Shown here piece by piece: positions 55,179 to 63,714 of a stretch of 64,000 nucleotides of DNA; position 1 is the stretch's first letter, and every line of letters starts with the position of its first letter. The notes beneath the pieces were generated by a model. That model saw nothing but the letters and a program-made list of their open reading frames with translations. It was not told where the DNA came from and made no database searches. Made by a program: the position numbers and the translations under genes. The DNA is from Corallincola holothuriorum (GTDB taxonomy: Bacteria; Pseudomonadota; Gammaproteobacteria; Enterobacterales; Neiellaceae): positions 40,207-104,206 of the forward strand of contig NZ_QPID01000006.1 in assembly GCF_003336225.1 (NCBI RefSeq), given 5' to 3'.

Positions 55179-56579
55179 ATGGCTAGGGAAGGTTTTATCC
55201 GGTCTCATCAGAATCAGTTTTCGACGCTATACCGTTTCTTTGATGTGTTTATCATCATCGGTAGCTTTTTGCTGACTTGTCATTCGCTGAATCTTGAAGT
55301 CAGCTCGACGTTCATTCTGATGGCCGTTGTTGCGGCCATTAGCTTCATGCTTACAGCGGAGAGCATGGAGCTGTACCGTTCTTGGCGTTTTTCTACCGGC
55401 GCCGAGTTACTAGGTACGGTGAGCCTGAGTTGGGGAATTGTCGCTTTTGCTGGTTTGATTTGTCTGTTCCTCTTTGAAGAGAAAATAGGCATGTCCCGAA
55501 AGAGTTTTTTGGCTTGGATTATTTTTTGCTGGGTACTCTTGTGTGTGTGGCGGTTATGGTATCGCCAAATTCTCTTCTTTATGCGGGAACAAGGTCACAA
55601 TACCCGCACTGTCGCCATTATTGGTATGACAGAGTCAGGCTTGGAACTTGCTAAACAAATCGAGTCGAATCCGCAGCAGGGGATTCGCCTTAAAGGTATT
55701 TTTGACGACCGCGACATGGATAGATTTTCCTCATACGATCGTTCGCGAATTATCGGCAATATCGAAGATGCTATTGGCATGGCTCGTCGCAATGAAATTG
55801 ACCTTTTGTATATCGCCATGCCATTGAAAGCGGAAGATCGGATCTTTCAAATATTGGAGCGCTGTGGTGATACCACGGTAGATGTTCACATAATACCTAA
55901 TTTATTTATTTACAAGATGCTACATGCTCGTTGGCATAGCGTAGGAGATGTACAGACGTTAAGTGTTTTTGATTCACCACTTAACGGTTTTCCTTCTTGG
56001 CTTAAGCGCGTTGAAGATCTTGTTCTCGGCTCTTTGATCTTAACCTTGATTGCCATTCCTATGATGGTCATCGCCTTAGCGATAAAACTCACGTCAAAGG
56101 GGCCTGTATTCTTTAAACAGGATCGCTATGGTATCGATGGTACTCCTATCCGTGTTTGGAAATTTCGCTCCATGCGGGTTATGGACAATGGCGGTGTAGT
56201 TAAACAGGCTACCAAAGATGATCCCCGTATAACCAAGCTTGGATCTTTTCTTCGCAAGACATCCTTAGATGAGTTACCGCAGTTTATCAATGTATTACAG
56301 GGTTCTATGTCTATCGTGGGACCACGTCCCCATGCAGTCGCTCATAACGAAGAATATCGTTCACTGATTTCTGGTTACATGCTTCGTCACAAAGTGAAGC
56401 CAGGTATTACAGGGTTAGCTCAGATTAGTGGCTTCCGTGGTGAGACGGATACATTGGAGAAGATGGAAAAGCGGGTTGAATTTGACCTCAATTATATTCG
56501 CCAGTGGACAGTTTGGCTGGATATTAAAATTGTATTTTTAACGATTTTCAAAGGATTTGTGGGCAGTAATGCGTATTAA
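55179..56579 (+). CDS. wcaJ: Undecaprenyl-phosphate sugar-1-phosphate transferase, WcaJ-type
   Basis: 466 residues of the polyisoprenyl-phosphate hexose-1-phosphate transferase family. N-terminal four-helix membrane part (about 18-130), a nucleotide-binding-like middle domain (TVAIIGMTESGLELAKQI...GIFDDRD), a re-entrant helix, and the catalytic domain: KRVEDLVLGSLIL, GPVFFKQDRYGIDGTPIRVWKFRSM, LRKTSLDELPQFINVLQGSMSIVGPRPHA and VKPGITGLAQISGFRG. WcaJ-like enzymes load glucose-1-phosphate on undecaprenyl phosphate, the first step of repeat-unit assembly; the exact sugar is inferred. Ribosome-binding site AAGGGAG. Heads the export operon. Confidence 0.93.
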   Translation: MAREGFIRSHQNQFSTLYRFFDVFIIIGSFLLTCHSLNLEVSSTFILMAVVAAISFMLTAESMELYRSWRFSTGAELLGTVSLSWGIVAFAGLICLFLFEEKIGMSRKSFLAWIIFCWVLLCVWRLWYRQILFFMREQGHNTRTVAIIGMTESGLELAKQIESNPQQGIRLKGIFDDRDMDRFSSYDRSRIIGNIEDAIGMARRNEIDLLYIAMPLKAEDRIFQILERCGDTTVDVHIIPNLFIYKMLHARWHSVGDVQTLSVFDSPLNGFPSWLKRVEDLVLGSLILTLIAIPMMVIALAIKLTSKGPVFFKQDRYGIDGTPIRVWKFRSMRVMDNGGVVKQATKDDPRITKLGSFLRKTSLDELPQFINVLQGSMSIVGPRPHAVAHNEEYRSLISGYMLRHKVKPGITGLAQISGFRGETDTLEKMEKRVEFDLNYIRQWTVWLDIKIVFLTIFKGFVGSNAY

Positions 56580-56589
56580 GGGAACCTTT

Positions 56590-57795
56590 ATGTTGAACTT
56601 TAAGATCAAAACAACGTTAACGACTGCCGTTGTCTTCTGTAGTTTTTCCTCTGCGGTTTGTAGTGCCGAGTTTGATCCTGCGCCATACAAAATGGAGTCG
56701 GGCCTTACGTTGACCCCAGTGTTAGAAACTTCCGTGGGCTATGATGACAATGTTGCGAATAGCAATGTTGACGAAATAGATAGTATGTATACGGAGATAG
56801 CCCCCCATGCTGTCCTCGCTGGTGGAAGTGATATTTCCAATGCATCGTTAAAATATGGCTTTGATAAAGCGTGGTATTTTGATTCAAGTGATGACGACTA
56901 TTTTGATCATACAGTGCTGGCCAAGTTACATCATGAGTTTACTGCTAAATATAGAGTAGATGTGACGGGAGGCTATCAAAGAGCCCATGACGCCCGAGGA
57001 ACAGGTATTTCCGAAGGTAATGAAGGGTTGTTCGATGATGTTACTGAGTATGATTATTATCGTGCAGGAGCAACGCTCGGAATGGGTGCCTATTCGTCAG
57101 ATTTGAGATTCGATCTCCGTAGTCGATATGAAAAGAAAGAGTATAGTAACTTCCGGGATGTCACAAAATATCGTGATTACGACTCGATTGAGGTTGGCGC
57201 TACTACGTACTGGTCCGTCATGCCTAAAACCGATTTAACGTTTGATGTTTCTTATGAAGATATTGAGTACGATACATTAGATCTTAGTGCTATTTCCAGA
57301 GACAGTGAAGTTCTGACAGCTTTAATGGGATTAAAGTGGGATATTACTGGGAAGACTGATGGTCGCGCACGAATAGGTTGGCAAAACAAAGACTTCGAAG
57401 ATGGTGACCGCGAAAACTTTGATGATGTTTCGTGGGACGTTGAGCTATCTTGGCAGCCCAAAGCTCATACCGTCTTTACATTTGTTACAGGACGAGATTC
57501 CAAAGACCCTGATACATTTGGTGACTATATTAAGCAAACAAATGTCGAGGGGATATGGCAGCATAAATGGTTAGAGCGTTTGAGTTCTGAGCTGAGTGTT
57601 CGATATGTTGATGAATCGTATACGGGTGTTGACCGTGACGATGAATACTGGGAAGCGGCTATTGGGGCTGTTTATGATTTTCGCCGCTGGTTGCGTTTTA
57701 AAGCCGAATACGTTTGGAGTGATAAGGATTCCAACGTAGACGAGGTTACTTACAATAAGAATCTATTCCTAGTGTCAGTGCAAGCATCGTTATAA
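56590..57795 (+). CDS. Outer-membrane beta-barrel protein of the exopolysaccharide locus
   Basis: 401 residues from ATG 56590 behind AAGGGAACC (an upstream frame overlaps wcaJ). Signal peptide (1-25, ending VCSA). The mature protein is made of alternating aromatic/acidic strands (LTPVLETSVGYDDNVANS, LRFDLRSRYEKKEY, TDLTFDVSYEDIEYD, LSSELSVRYVDESY) and ends in a strand (KNLFLVSVQASL), all typical of a large beta-barrel. Its N-terminal pattern is common in EPS-locus barrels. Directly before a short OPX gene, it is the likely outer-membrane pore for the polymer. Confidence 0.82.
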   Translation: MLNFKIKTTLTTAVVFCSFSSAVCSAEFDPAPYKMESGLTLTPVLETSVGYDDNVANSNVDEIDSMYTEIAPHAVLAGGSDISNASLKYGFDKAWYFDSSDDDYFDHTVLAKLHHEFTAKYRVDVTGGYQRAHDARGTGISEGNEGLFDDVTEYDYYRAGATLGMGAYSSDLRFDLRSRYEKKEYSNFRDVTKYRDYDSIEVGATTYWSVMPKTDLTFDVSYEDIEYDTLDLSAISRDSEVLTALMGLKWDITGKTDGRARIGWQNKDFEDGDRENFDDVSWDVELSWQPKAHTVFTFVTGRDSKDPDTFGDYIKQTNVEGIWQHKWLERLSSELSVRYVDESYTGVDRDDEYWEAAIGAVYDFRRWLRFKAEYVWSDKDSNVDEVTYNKNLFLVSVQASL

Positions 57796-57818
57796 GCACA
57801 ACCGAATGAGGTTAACCT

Positions 57819-58364
57819 GTGAAGCTCAGCTTAACAATATGTATTAGATACGTGATCGCGTTGCTTTTGTGTTGCGCTTCTCTCTCTCTGTCTGCAGCCG
57901 AAGCGCCAAGCGATTATCGCCTAGGTGCTGGTGATGCTATTCGGATTCACGTTTTTGGTGAAGATGAACTTTCAGTTGAAACGACCCTTGGTAAAGATGG
58001 GATTATTTCTTACCCTTATTTAGGGAAAATTGTTGCTGGAAATAAAACGACGGCCGAGCTTCAGGCCTACATATCGGAAGGCCTTAAGGGTGATTACCTT
58101 ATAAATCCAAGTGTGTTGGTTAATATTGTTACCTACCGGCCATTCTATATCTATGGTGAAGTAAAGAGGCCTGGGGGGTACCCATATCAACCTGGTTTAA
58201 CACTTGAAAAGGCTGTTGCGATTGCTGGTGGTTTTACCGAGAGAGCTTCGACGAGTAAGTTCACGCTTTCTAACACTAATTCAGGGAAGGAAAAATTGAC
58301 CGCGAATCTTTCTACAGAGATTCATCCGGGAGATACGATCCTGGTGAAAGATAGTTTCTTCTAA
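57819..58364 (+). CDS. Short polysaccharide export (OPX/Wza-family) protein
   Basis: 181 residues, GTG start 57819 with GAGG upstream. Cleavable signal peptide ending LSAAEA (no lipobox at the cut site). Poly_export domain: YRLGAGDAIRIHVFGEDELSVETTLGKDGIISYPYLGKIVAGNKTTAEL (first part), then one SLBB-like domain: PFYIYGEVKRPGGYPYQPGLTLEKAVAIAGGFTERA. It lacks the extra domains and C-terminal amphipathic helix with which E. coli Wza (about 380 residues) crosses the outer membrane. It would therefore need a separate barrel, supplied by the preceding gene. Confidence 0.88.
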   Translation: MKLSLTICIRYVIALLLCCASLSLSAAEAPSDYRLGAGDAIRIHVFGEDELSVETTLGKDGIISYPYLGKIVAGNKTTAELQAYISEGLKGDYLINPSVLVNIVTYRPFYIYGEVKRPGGYPYQPGLTLEKAVAIAGGFTERASTSKFTLSNTNSGKEKLTANLSTEIHPGDTILVKDSFF

Positions 58365-58391
58365 GAGAGATATATAAAGGACTCCGCAGTT

Positions 58392-60620
58392 ATGCAGCTA
58401 TCCACAGCTGATACCAAATTTCAGAATGAAGAGCTTATTGATTTACGAGCATATTTTCGCATCGTGAATCTGTACAAATGGCGAATTTTTACGTTCGCTA
58501 CCATGGTGACGTTAATTGTAGCCGTAGTTACTTTCGCTTTGACGCCTAAGTATAGAGCGACAGCGACGATGTTGTTAGAGGCGGAGCATGTTAAGGCTGT
58601 TTCCATTGAGGAGGTTTATGGTCTTGATTCTAGCCGGAAAGAGTACCTTCAAACTCAATATGAAATACTGAGGTCTCGTCGCCTTGCTGAGAATGTTATT
58701 GAAAGACTTTCTTTGCTTCAACACGCTGAATTTCAAAGAAAACCTCTTAATTCAATACAATTGTACATACAGTCTTTGAAAGACATGCTTCCGGTTGAGC
58801 GTGATGTCGTTGAAATTTCTGATGAGGAAAGGCTTGAGCGAGAAAAACGACGTGTTGTGTCTATTTTTCTGCAAAGGTTAAGTATATCTGCAGTGCCTAA
58901 AACGCAGTTGGTACGCATCTCATTTGAGGCTGAATCTCCAAGCCTTGCAGCAAAGGTTGCTAACGCTTTAGGTGATGAATACATTGCGAGCCATTTAGAA
59001 GACAAAGTTATTGCGACAACTAAGGCATCGCAGTGGATACGGGAACGTCTAGAAGGCCTTCGCATACGTTTAAGAGAGTCTGAAGCTGAGTTGCAAAACT
59101 TTCGCGAGCAAGAAGGACTTGTGGATATTGAGGGGGTTGTTGCTTTAGCGTCTCGCGAGTTAAATGAAATTACATCTCAATTAACGAAAGCAAGGCAAAC
59201 ACGCTCTCAGATGGAAGCCTTAATGCGGGTTTTAGACAGCAGAGATAAAGAGAATCTATCTGAACTTGAATCTCTGCCTGAGATTTCTGAACATCGTTGG
59301 ATCCAAGAAGCAAAAAGAGCTGAAGGTATTGCGGAGCAGCGTGTTGCTGAGCTTTCTAAGCGATATGGGCCTAAGCACAATAAAATGAAGGCTGCTCAGG
59401 CTCAACTAGTTGAAGCTCGAGCAAACCTTAACCGACAAGTGGGTAAGCTGATAAAAGGGATAGAGCAAGAGGTCAGCACAAGTAGGGATAACGAAGTCGC
59501 ACTTGTTTCTGAACTAGCTAAGGCGAAAGCTCGCTACCAAGTATTAACAAGAACTGAAGCTAATTACCGTGAGCTTAGCAGAGAGGTGGACAGTAATCGG
59601 CGGCTTCATGAAACATTTCTTAACCGCTTAAAGGAAACCGGTGCCGTTGGTGATTTCAATACGGCGCATGCTCGCTTCACTGACCGTGCAGTTAAACCTG
59701 GTAGCCCTGCAAAACCTAATAGAAAAATGATCATAGCTGCCGCGTTTATTGCTTCCCTTGGTTTAGCTGTGTTAATGGCATTTTTGATTCACGGCTTGAG
59801 TGATATGATTTCATCACCTGAAGATGTTGAAAGCTATTTGTCTCAACGTATTGTTGGGGTTATTCCTCGAGTGAAGGTGAAGAAAAAGGGCAATGTTCGA
59901 ACACATGCTTTTTTCGACGGAGATATGCAGTCATTCTCCGAAGCTTGGAGAACCTTACGAACAGGTCTCGTTCTTTCTCACTTGGATTCGCCTTCTAAAG
60001 TGATCGCTGTGACGTCAACTTTACCTAATGAAGGAAAGACGACTACAGCGATAAATACTGCATTTGCGTTGGGTCAGGTCGAGCGTGTGTTATTACTAGA
60101 TGCGGATATTCGTAAACCGAGCATCTGTCGTCGTTTCGGCATTCCCAACTACCAGCCCGGTGTTACAAACTTACTTACAGGTACTCACTCGCTAGATCAG
60201 TGTATTTATCATGATGAGACGTCGGGTGTTGATATATTAGTCGCTGGTTCTCCTATGCCAAATCCGCTAGAACTTCTAGCTAAACCTGAATTTGAAGAGC
60301 TGATTAATAAGTTACGAGGTTTGTACGATAGAGTGGTGATTGATACGCCGCCATCTAGGGTAGTTTCTGATGCATTGGTGGTAGCAAAACAGGCCGATTC
60401 AACTCTCTATGTAGTTAGAGCAGCTCAAGTTCGCCGGTCAATTATATTGGAGTCGATTGGTCGTTTACAGAGGTTAGAGGTCCGTGTAGACGGTATCGTC
60501 TTAAATGCGATACATAAAAGGGATAGCAAAGAAATATACGATTACAATTATGGTGATGTTTATGGCTCTAACGCTTATCAACAGCCGGAGTCGAGTACTA
60601 AGAATATCACCGGCACATGA
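58392..60620 (+). CDS. Wzc-like polysaccharide co-polymerase with tyrosine autokinase domain
   Basis: 742 residues. Wzz domain with TM1 (about 32-52) and periplasmic coiled coil (about 190-420: ESEAELQNFREQEGLVDIEG; EQRVAELSKRYGPKHNKMKAAQAQL), TM2 (about 445-470), then a BY-kinase: Walker A STLPNEGKTT (about 541-550), Walker A' LLLDADIRKP (about 567-576) and VVIDTPPSRVVSDAL (Walker B). The C-terminus has a Tyr cluster (YDYNYGDVYGSNAY, about 716-729) as autophosphorylation site. It controls chain length and export. Overlaps the next gene by ATGA. Confidence 0.93.
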   Translation: MQLSTADTKFQNEELIDLRAYFRIVNLYKWRIFTFATMVTLIVAVVTFALTPKYRATATMLLEAEHVKAVSIEEVYGLDSSRKEYLQTQYEILRSRRLAENVIERLSLLQHAEFQRKPLNSIQLYIQSLKDMLPVERDVVEISDEERLEREKRRVVSIFLQRLSISAVPKTQLVRISFEAESPSLAAKVANALGDEYIASHLEDKVIATTKASQWIRERLEGLRIRLRESEAELQNFREQEGLVDIEGVVALASRELNEITSQLTKARQTRSQMEALMRVLDSRDKENLSELESLPEISEHRWIQEAKRAEGIAEQRVAELSKRYGPKHNKMKAAQAQLVEARANLNRQVGKLIKGIEQEVSTSRDNEVALVSELAKAKARYQVLTRTEANYRELSREVDSNRRLHETFLNRLKETGAVGDFNTAHARFTDRAVKPGSPAKPNRKMIIAAAFIASLGLAVLMAFLIHGLSDMISSPEDVESYLSQRIVGVIPRVKVKKKGNVRTHAFFDGDMQSFSEAWRTLRTGLVLSHLDSPSKVIAVTSTLPNEGKTTTAINTAFALGQVERVLLLDADIRKPSICRRFGIPNYQPGVTNLLTGTHSLDQCIYHDETSGVDILVAGSPMPNPLELLAKPEFEELINKLRGLYDRVVIDTPPSRVVSDALVVAKQADSTLYVVRAAQVRRSIILESIGRLQRLEVRVDGIVLNAIHKRDSKEIYDYNYGDVYGSNAYQQPESSTKNITGT

Positions 60621-61330
60621 TAGATCTTCATTGCCACCTTTTACCTGGCGTCGATGATGGCGCCAGTTCAATCTCTGAATCCTTGGAAATGGCACGTATA
60701 GCTGTTCATGAGGGAATACATACAGCGGTTGCTACTCCGCATTTCCATCCAGGAATATACGACAATTCCATTCGTTCACTTCAAGCTACCTTTACAGAAT
60801 TTACTCATGCGCTGGTAAAAGCAAATATTCCACTTAAGGTTCGTTTGGCTGGTGAAGTTCGTTTAACGGAGCAAATTATCAATGCGCTCCCTGCTAGCGA
60901 AATACCTATGTTAGGTACGTATAAAGGCAACGACGTTTTATTATTGGAACTGCCTTATAGCCATATTCCACCTGGAACTGAAAATTTACTTCAGTGGCTT
61001 AATCGCCGCGGAGTGATACCTATGATTGCTCACCCTGAGCGAAATAGAGAAATTATGCAGAACGTAAATGCAATCTCGCGTTTAACAAAGGGAGCGGTCT
61101 TGTTCCAGTTAACAATAGGTTCATTTGCAGGAAGCTTTGGTGTTAAGGCGTATGAAACAGCTATAGCGTTGGCCAAGAAAGGCCATCTTGATGTACTTTC
61201 AACCGATGCGCACAATCTTAAACGGCGTCCACCTTTGACAAAGGTTGGCTTAAGTGAAGTGCGTAAGTGGATCGGTGATGAGCGTACTCATTCTGCGATA
61301 GAGGAATTGCCACGTGCAATTATTTCGTAA
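60617..61330 (+). CDS. CpsB/CapC-type tyrosine-protein phosphatase (PHP family)
   Basis: 237 residues. PHP metal-binding motifs: MIDLHCHLLPGVDDGA (residues 1-16), VATPHFHPGIY, AGEVRL, PMIAHPERNREIM and DVLSTDAHNLKRRPP. Manganese-dependent phosphatases of this type dephosphorylate the Tyr cluster of the partner kinase. This PHP type is best known from Gram-positive capsule loci, whereas E. coli uses the unrelated low-molecular-weight Wzb. Coupled to the kinase gene by a four-base overlap. Confidence 0.92.
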   Translation: MIDLHCHLLPGVDDGASSISESLEMARIAVHEGIHTAVATPHFHPGIYDNSIRSLQATFTEFTHALVKANIPLKVRLAGEVRLTEQIINALPASEIPMLGTYKGNDVLLLELPYSHIPPGTENLLQWLNRRGVIPMIAHPERNREIMQNVNAISRLTKGAVLFQLTIGSFAGSFGVKAYETAIALAKKGHLDVLSTDAHNLKRRPPLTKVGLSEVRKWIGDERTHSAIEELPRAIIS

Positions 61331-62048
61331 AGCAGTCTATTGGACAGAGCAATATTTTTGTGCAATCCCCAATATACGTAAGCGCTTGGTGTGTTTTCTC
61401 TCTGTCGTTGTTATTTTTACTCTCAGTTGGTTTGCGATTGTTCACGGCATTGCTAATTTGAGTGGTGTTTACGCTGAACGAAAGTTACACAAGTGGGCTT
61501 TGCAGAACAGTATCACGATAGCTGAACTACCTCGTGTAGAGCAGAGTATTGCAAGAGCTATCCGGCTTCAGCCCGACAATGCACATTATTACATTTTGCA
61601 AGCAAAGCTTATGGAGTGGAAGGCTTTTTACGAACTAGATCATGCTGACTCCCACCTTAAAAACGCGATTAGTTCATTACAAACATCCCTGACATTTCGA
61701 CCTAACTGGCCTAATACGTGGTTAGACTTAGCCTTTTTAGAGCACAAGCTATCCCGGTATGATGATAGGTTTCAGCAAGCGGTCAACCGCGCTGAGAGCC
61801 TTGGGGCTTACAAGCAAGACGTGACTCTCGAATTGATTCGGTTAGGGTTTGAAACGTGGGAACACAGAAGTGCATTTATGAAGGAAAAGTTGATTGCAGC
61901 ACTTAAGCGTGGACTGACAGCAGAGAGTACGGCGTGGAAAGTTTTGGCTTTAGCTACAGCGCATCGCAAAGTGCGAGTGGTATGCCTTGTCAATCGCAGT
62001 TTAAAAGGTGATTCTGCATTACCGCTCAGCGTAAATGAGTGCCGATAA
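61314..62048 (+). CDS. Membrane-anchored VpsP-like polysaccharide biosynthesis protein
   Basis: 244 residues, GTG start at 61314 inside the phosphatase gene with GAGGA upstream. One N-terminal membrane helix (about 24-46, RLVCFLSVVVIFTLSWFAIV), then a periplasmic helical part with TPR-like features (VEQSIARAIRLQPDNAHYYILQAKLMEW; LQTSLTFRPNWPNTWLDLAFLEHKL). Size, topology and place after the Wzc/phosphatase pair fit proteins called VpsP in Vibrio-type loci; the similarity is judged by eye and the biochemical role is unknown. Confidence 0.6.
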   Translation: MQLFRKAVYWTEQYFCAIPNIRKRLVCFLSVVVIFTLSWFAIVHGIANLSGVYAERKLHKWALQNSITIAELPRVEQSIARAIRLQPDNAHYYILQAKLMEWKAFYELDHADSHLKNAISSLQTSLTFRPNWPNTWLDLAFLEHKLSRYDDRFQQAVNRAESLGAYKQDVTLELIRLGFETWEHRSAFMKEKLIAALKRGLTAESTAWKVLALATAHRKVRVVCLVNRSLKGDSALPLSVNECR

Positions 62049-62116
62049 GCAGCTCTGTAAGGTGATAAGAGTTGTCTTGACGTAGATTTTTTATTTGACT
62101 ACTAACATGCTAGCAA

Positions 62117-62144
62117 TTGGGGGAGGTACCTAATCATTTATAAT
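62117..62144 (+). promoter_or_regulatory. Candidate promoter of the PEP-CTERM-like gene
   Basis: TTGGGG (62117-62122), 16-bp spacer, TATAAT (62139-62144). The -35 is poor. The 252-bp gap after the VpsP-like gene suggests separate transcription. Confidence 0.3.
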
Positions 62145-62300
62145 CAAAGGGTTAGGCGTGTGCGTGCTCTCGATTGTTATAGAGTGTTAAAAATGATGAC
62201 AGTTTTCGCGCTTTAAAGAATACGGTATAGTTTCATTAGTTAAAGCTTTAATTTGCTTTCGAAATTCAAGCAAAATGCTCGTAAGGGAGTAGTAGACGTT

Positions 62301-62873
62301 ATGCATAGAGTTCTATCAGTAGTAGTGATGTTGTGTTTTTGTGCTGTTGCGAAAGCTGCACCAATGGTTGACTTGAGTATTGATGGAAATACTTGGAATC
62401 AGCCTTTCGTTTTGGAAAACCTGTCTACGGAAGGTGAGTTAATTACTTCAGTTTCTATAGACTTATCAGCGCTCGATTTGGTGTTTGATGTCCAAGGATG
62501 GCCAGCTAAAATTGAGTTTCTAGATGACGGTATAGGTAGCTATAAAGCTTACCAAAAGTCCTCTGGAGAGGTTCTAGATGGATCTAATGATGTTCTAGAG
62601 TTGAGCTTTGATGATTATGTAAGTGAAAGCTTCTCTTGGATTGTTGATGTAGATTTTGTGGACCCAGCATTAGAGTTCGTTTCCGTTTACGGTAATGACT
62701 TACTAAATGGAATTGTCACTGTTTCATTTGATAGTGGTGAGACGTTGATTGACACATTTAAGCTTGTCGATGGTAATGACGATGCAGTGTCGTTAAGTGT
62801 ACCGGCACCAGCACCGTTAGCTTTGTTAGCTGTCACCCTTATTGCGGGTGGAGTGCTGCGCCGTAAATCGTAG
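62301..62873 (+). CDS. Secreted protein with a PEP-CTERM-like sorting signal
   Basis: 190 residues from ATG 62301 (AAGGGAG upstream; a TTG at 62253 is also in frame). Signal peptide MHRVLSVVVMLCFCAVAKAA. The mature part is a beta-rich acidic domain (VDLSIDGNTWNQPFVLENLSTEGELITSV first part). The C-terminus has the three-part pattern of exosortase substrates: short motif VPAPAP, hydrophobic helix LALLAVTLIAGGV, and basic tail LRRKS. The usual motif is VPEPxx, so this is a variant. No exosortase gene is in the window. Such proteins are typically co-located with exopolysaccharide genes, as here. Terminator follows. Confidence 0.7.
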   Translation: MHRVLSVVVMLCFCAVAKAAPMVDLSIDGNTWNQPFVLENLSTEGELITSVSIDLSALDLVFDVQGWPAKIEFLDDGIGSYKAYQKSSGEVLDGSNDVLELSFDDYVSESFSWIVDVDFVDPALEFVSVYGNDLLNGIVTVSFDSGETLIDTFKLVDGNDDAVSLSVPAPAPLALLAVTLIAGGVLRRKS

Positions 62874-62892
62874 TGCTATCGAATGATCTTTT

Positions 62893-62919
62893 AAAAGCCG
62901 CCTTTTAGGCGGCTTTTTT
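62893..62919 (+). terminator. Terminator after the PEP-CTERM-like gene
   Basis: Perfect 11-bp stem AAAAGCCGCCT / AGGCGGCTTTT, 3-nt loop, T-run. Confidence 0.9.
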
Positions 62920-63131
62920 ATTTATTGCTATCCCTCATCATTGGCAGAGTGGTACTCACTTAGAAAAAGGTCAACTTAAGTAATCTTCGGGAAAGGTTAT
63001 CTTAGTAATTATTGGTGCAGATGACTTCTATGGAGGATATCGCCTTTTATGCTAAAGTCTAACGTCTACTATTGTGATCTGGGTAAGTTACTTAGTTCAT
63101 TAGAATCTTAACAAAATTGCGGAACACTCCT

Positions 63132-63647
63132 TTGACCAATAACGATATCCTTAGACGCCTACGTTACACCTTTGAATTGAACGACTCGAAGATGATTAAG
63201 ATTTTTCAGTTGGCTGAGTTGCAGGTGAGCAGAGCACAGGTGAGTAACTGGTTAAAGAAAGATGATGATAAGGCTTACGAGAAGCTTAATGATCTGCAGT
63301 TTGCGACGTTTCTCAACGGGTTTATTAATCTTCGCCGTGGCAAGCGGGAAGGCGCGCAGATTGCGCCAGAAAAGCGATTAACCAACAATCTGATCTTTCG
63401 TAAGTTAAAGATTGCTCTGGATCTGAAAGATGATGACATCCTAGCGTTAATGGATCTTTCTGAATTTAGTATTGGCAAACATGAGCTGAGTGCGTTTTTT
63501 CGCAAGCCAGGTCATAAAAATTACCGTGAATGTAAAGATCAGGTCTTGCGCAATTTTCTGAATGGTATGCGTTTGAAATATCATGATAAGGTGACTGCGA
63601 CCAATGGCTTTGAGTGGCCAGTTGCAGAGGACAAATCCGCAGAGTAA
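63132..63647 (+). CDS. DUF1456 protein, YehS-like
   Basis: 171 residues from TTG 63132 (MTNNDILRRLRYTFELND), which has GGAAC eight bases upstream and aligns with E. coli YehS; another TTG at 63117 lacks this. The protein has two tandem copies of a helical domain: NNDILRRLRYTFELNDSKMIKIF...VSNWLKKDDDKAYEKL...FLNGFI and NNLIFRKLKIALDLKDDDILALM...FFRKPGHKNYRECKDQ...FLNGMR. The repeats suggest internal duplication. Function unknown in the family. Confidence 0.88.
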   Translation: MTNNDILRRLRYTFELNDSKMIKIFQLAELQVSRAQVSNWLKKDDDKAYEKLNDLQFATFLNGFINLRRGKREGAQIAPEKRLTNNLIFRKLKIALDLKDDDILALMDLSEFSIGKHELSAFFRKPGHKNYRECKDQVLRNFLNGMRLKYHDKVTATNGFEWPVAEDKSAE

Positions 63648-63714
63648 TCACCTTTGCTGAGCAGGTGTAAGGTGTAACGACGGGGATGACAGCTCGACTG
63701 CATTTTTCAGTAGG

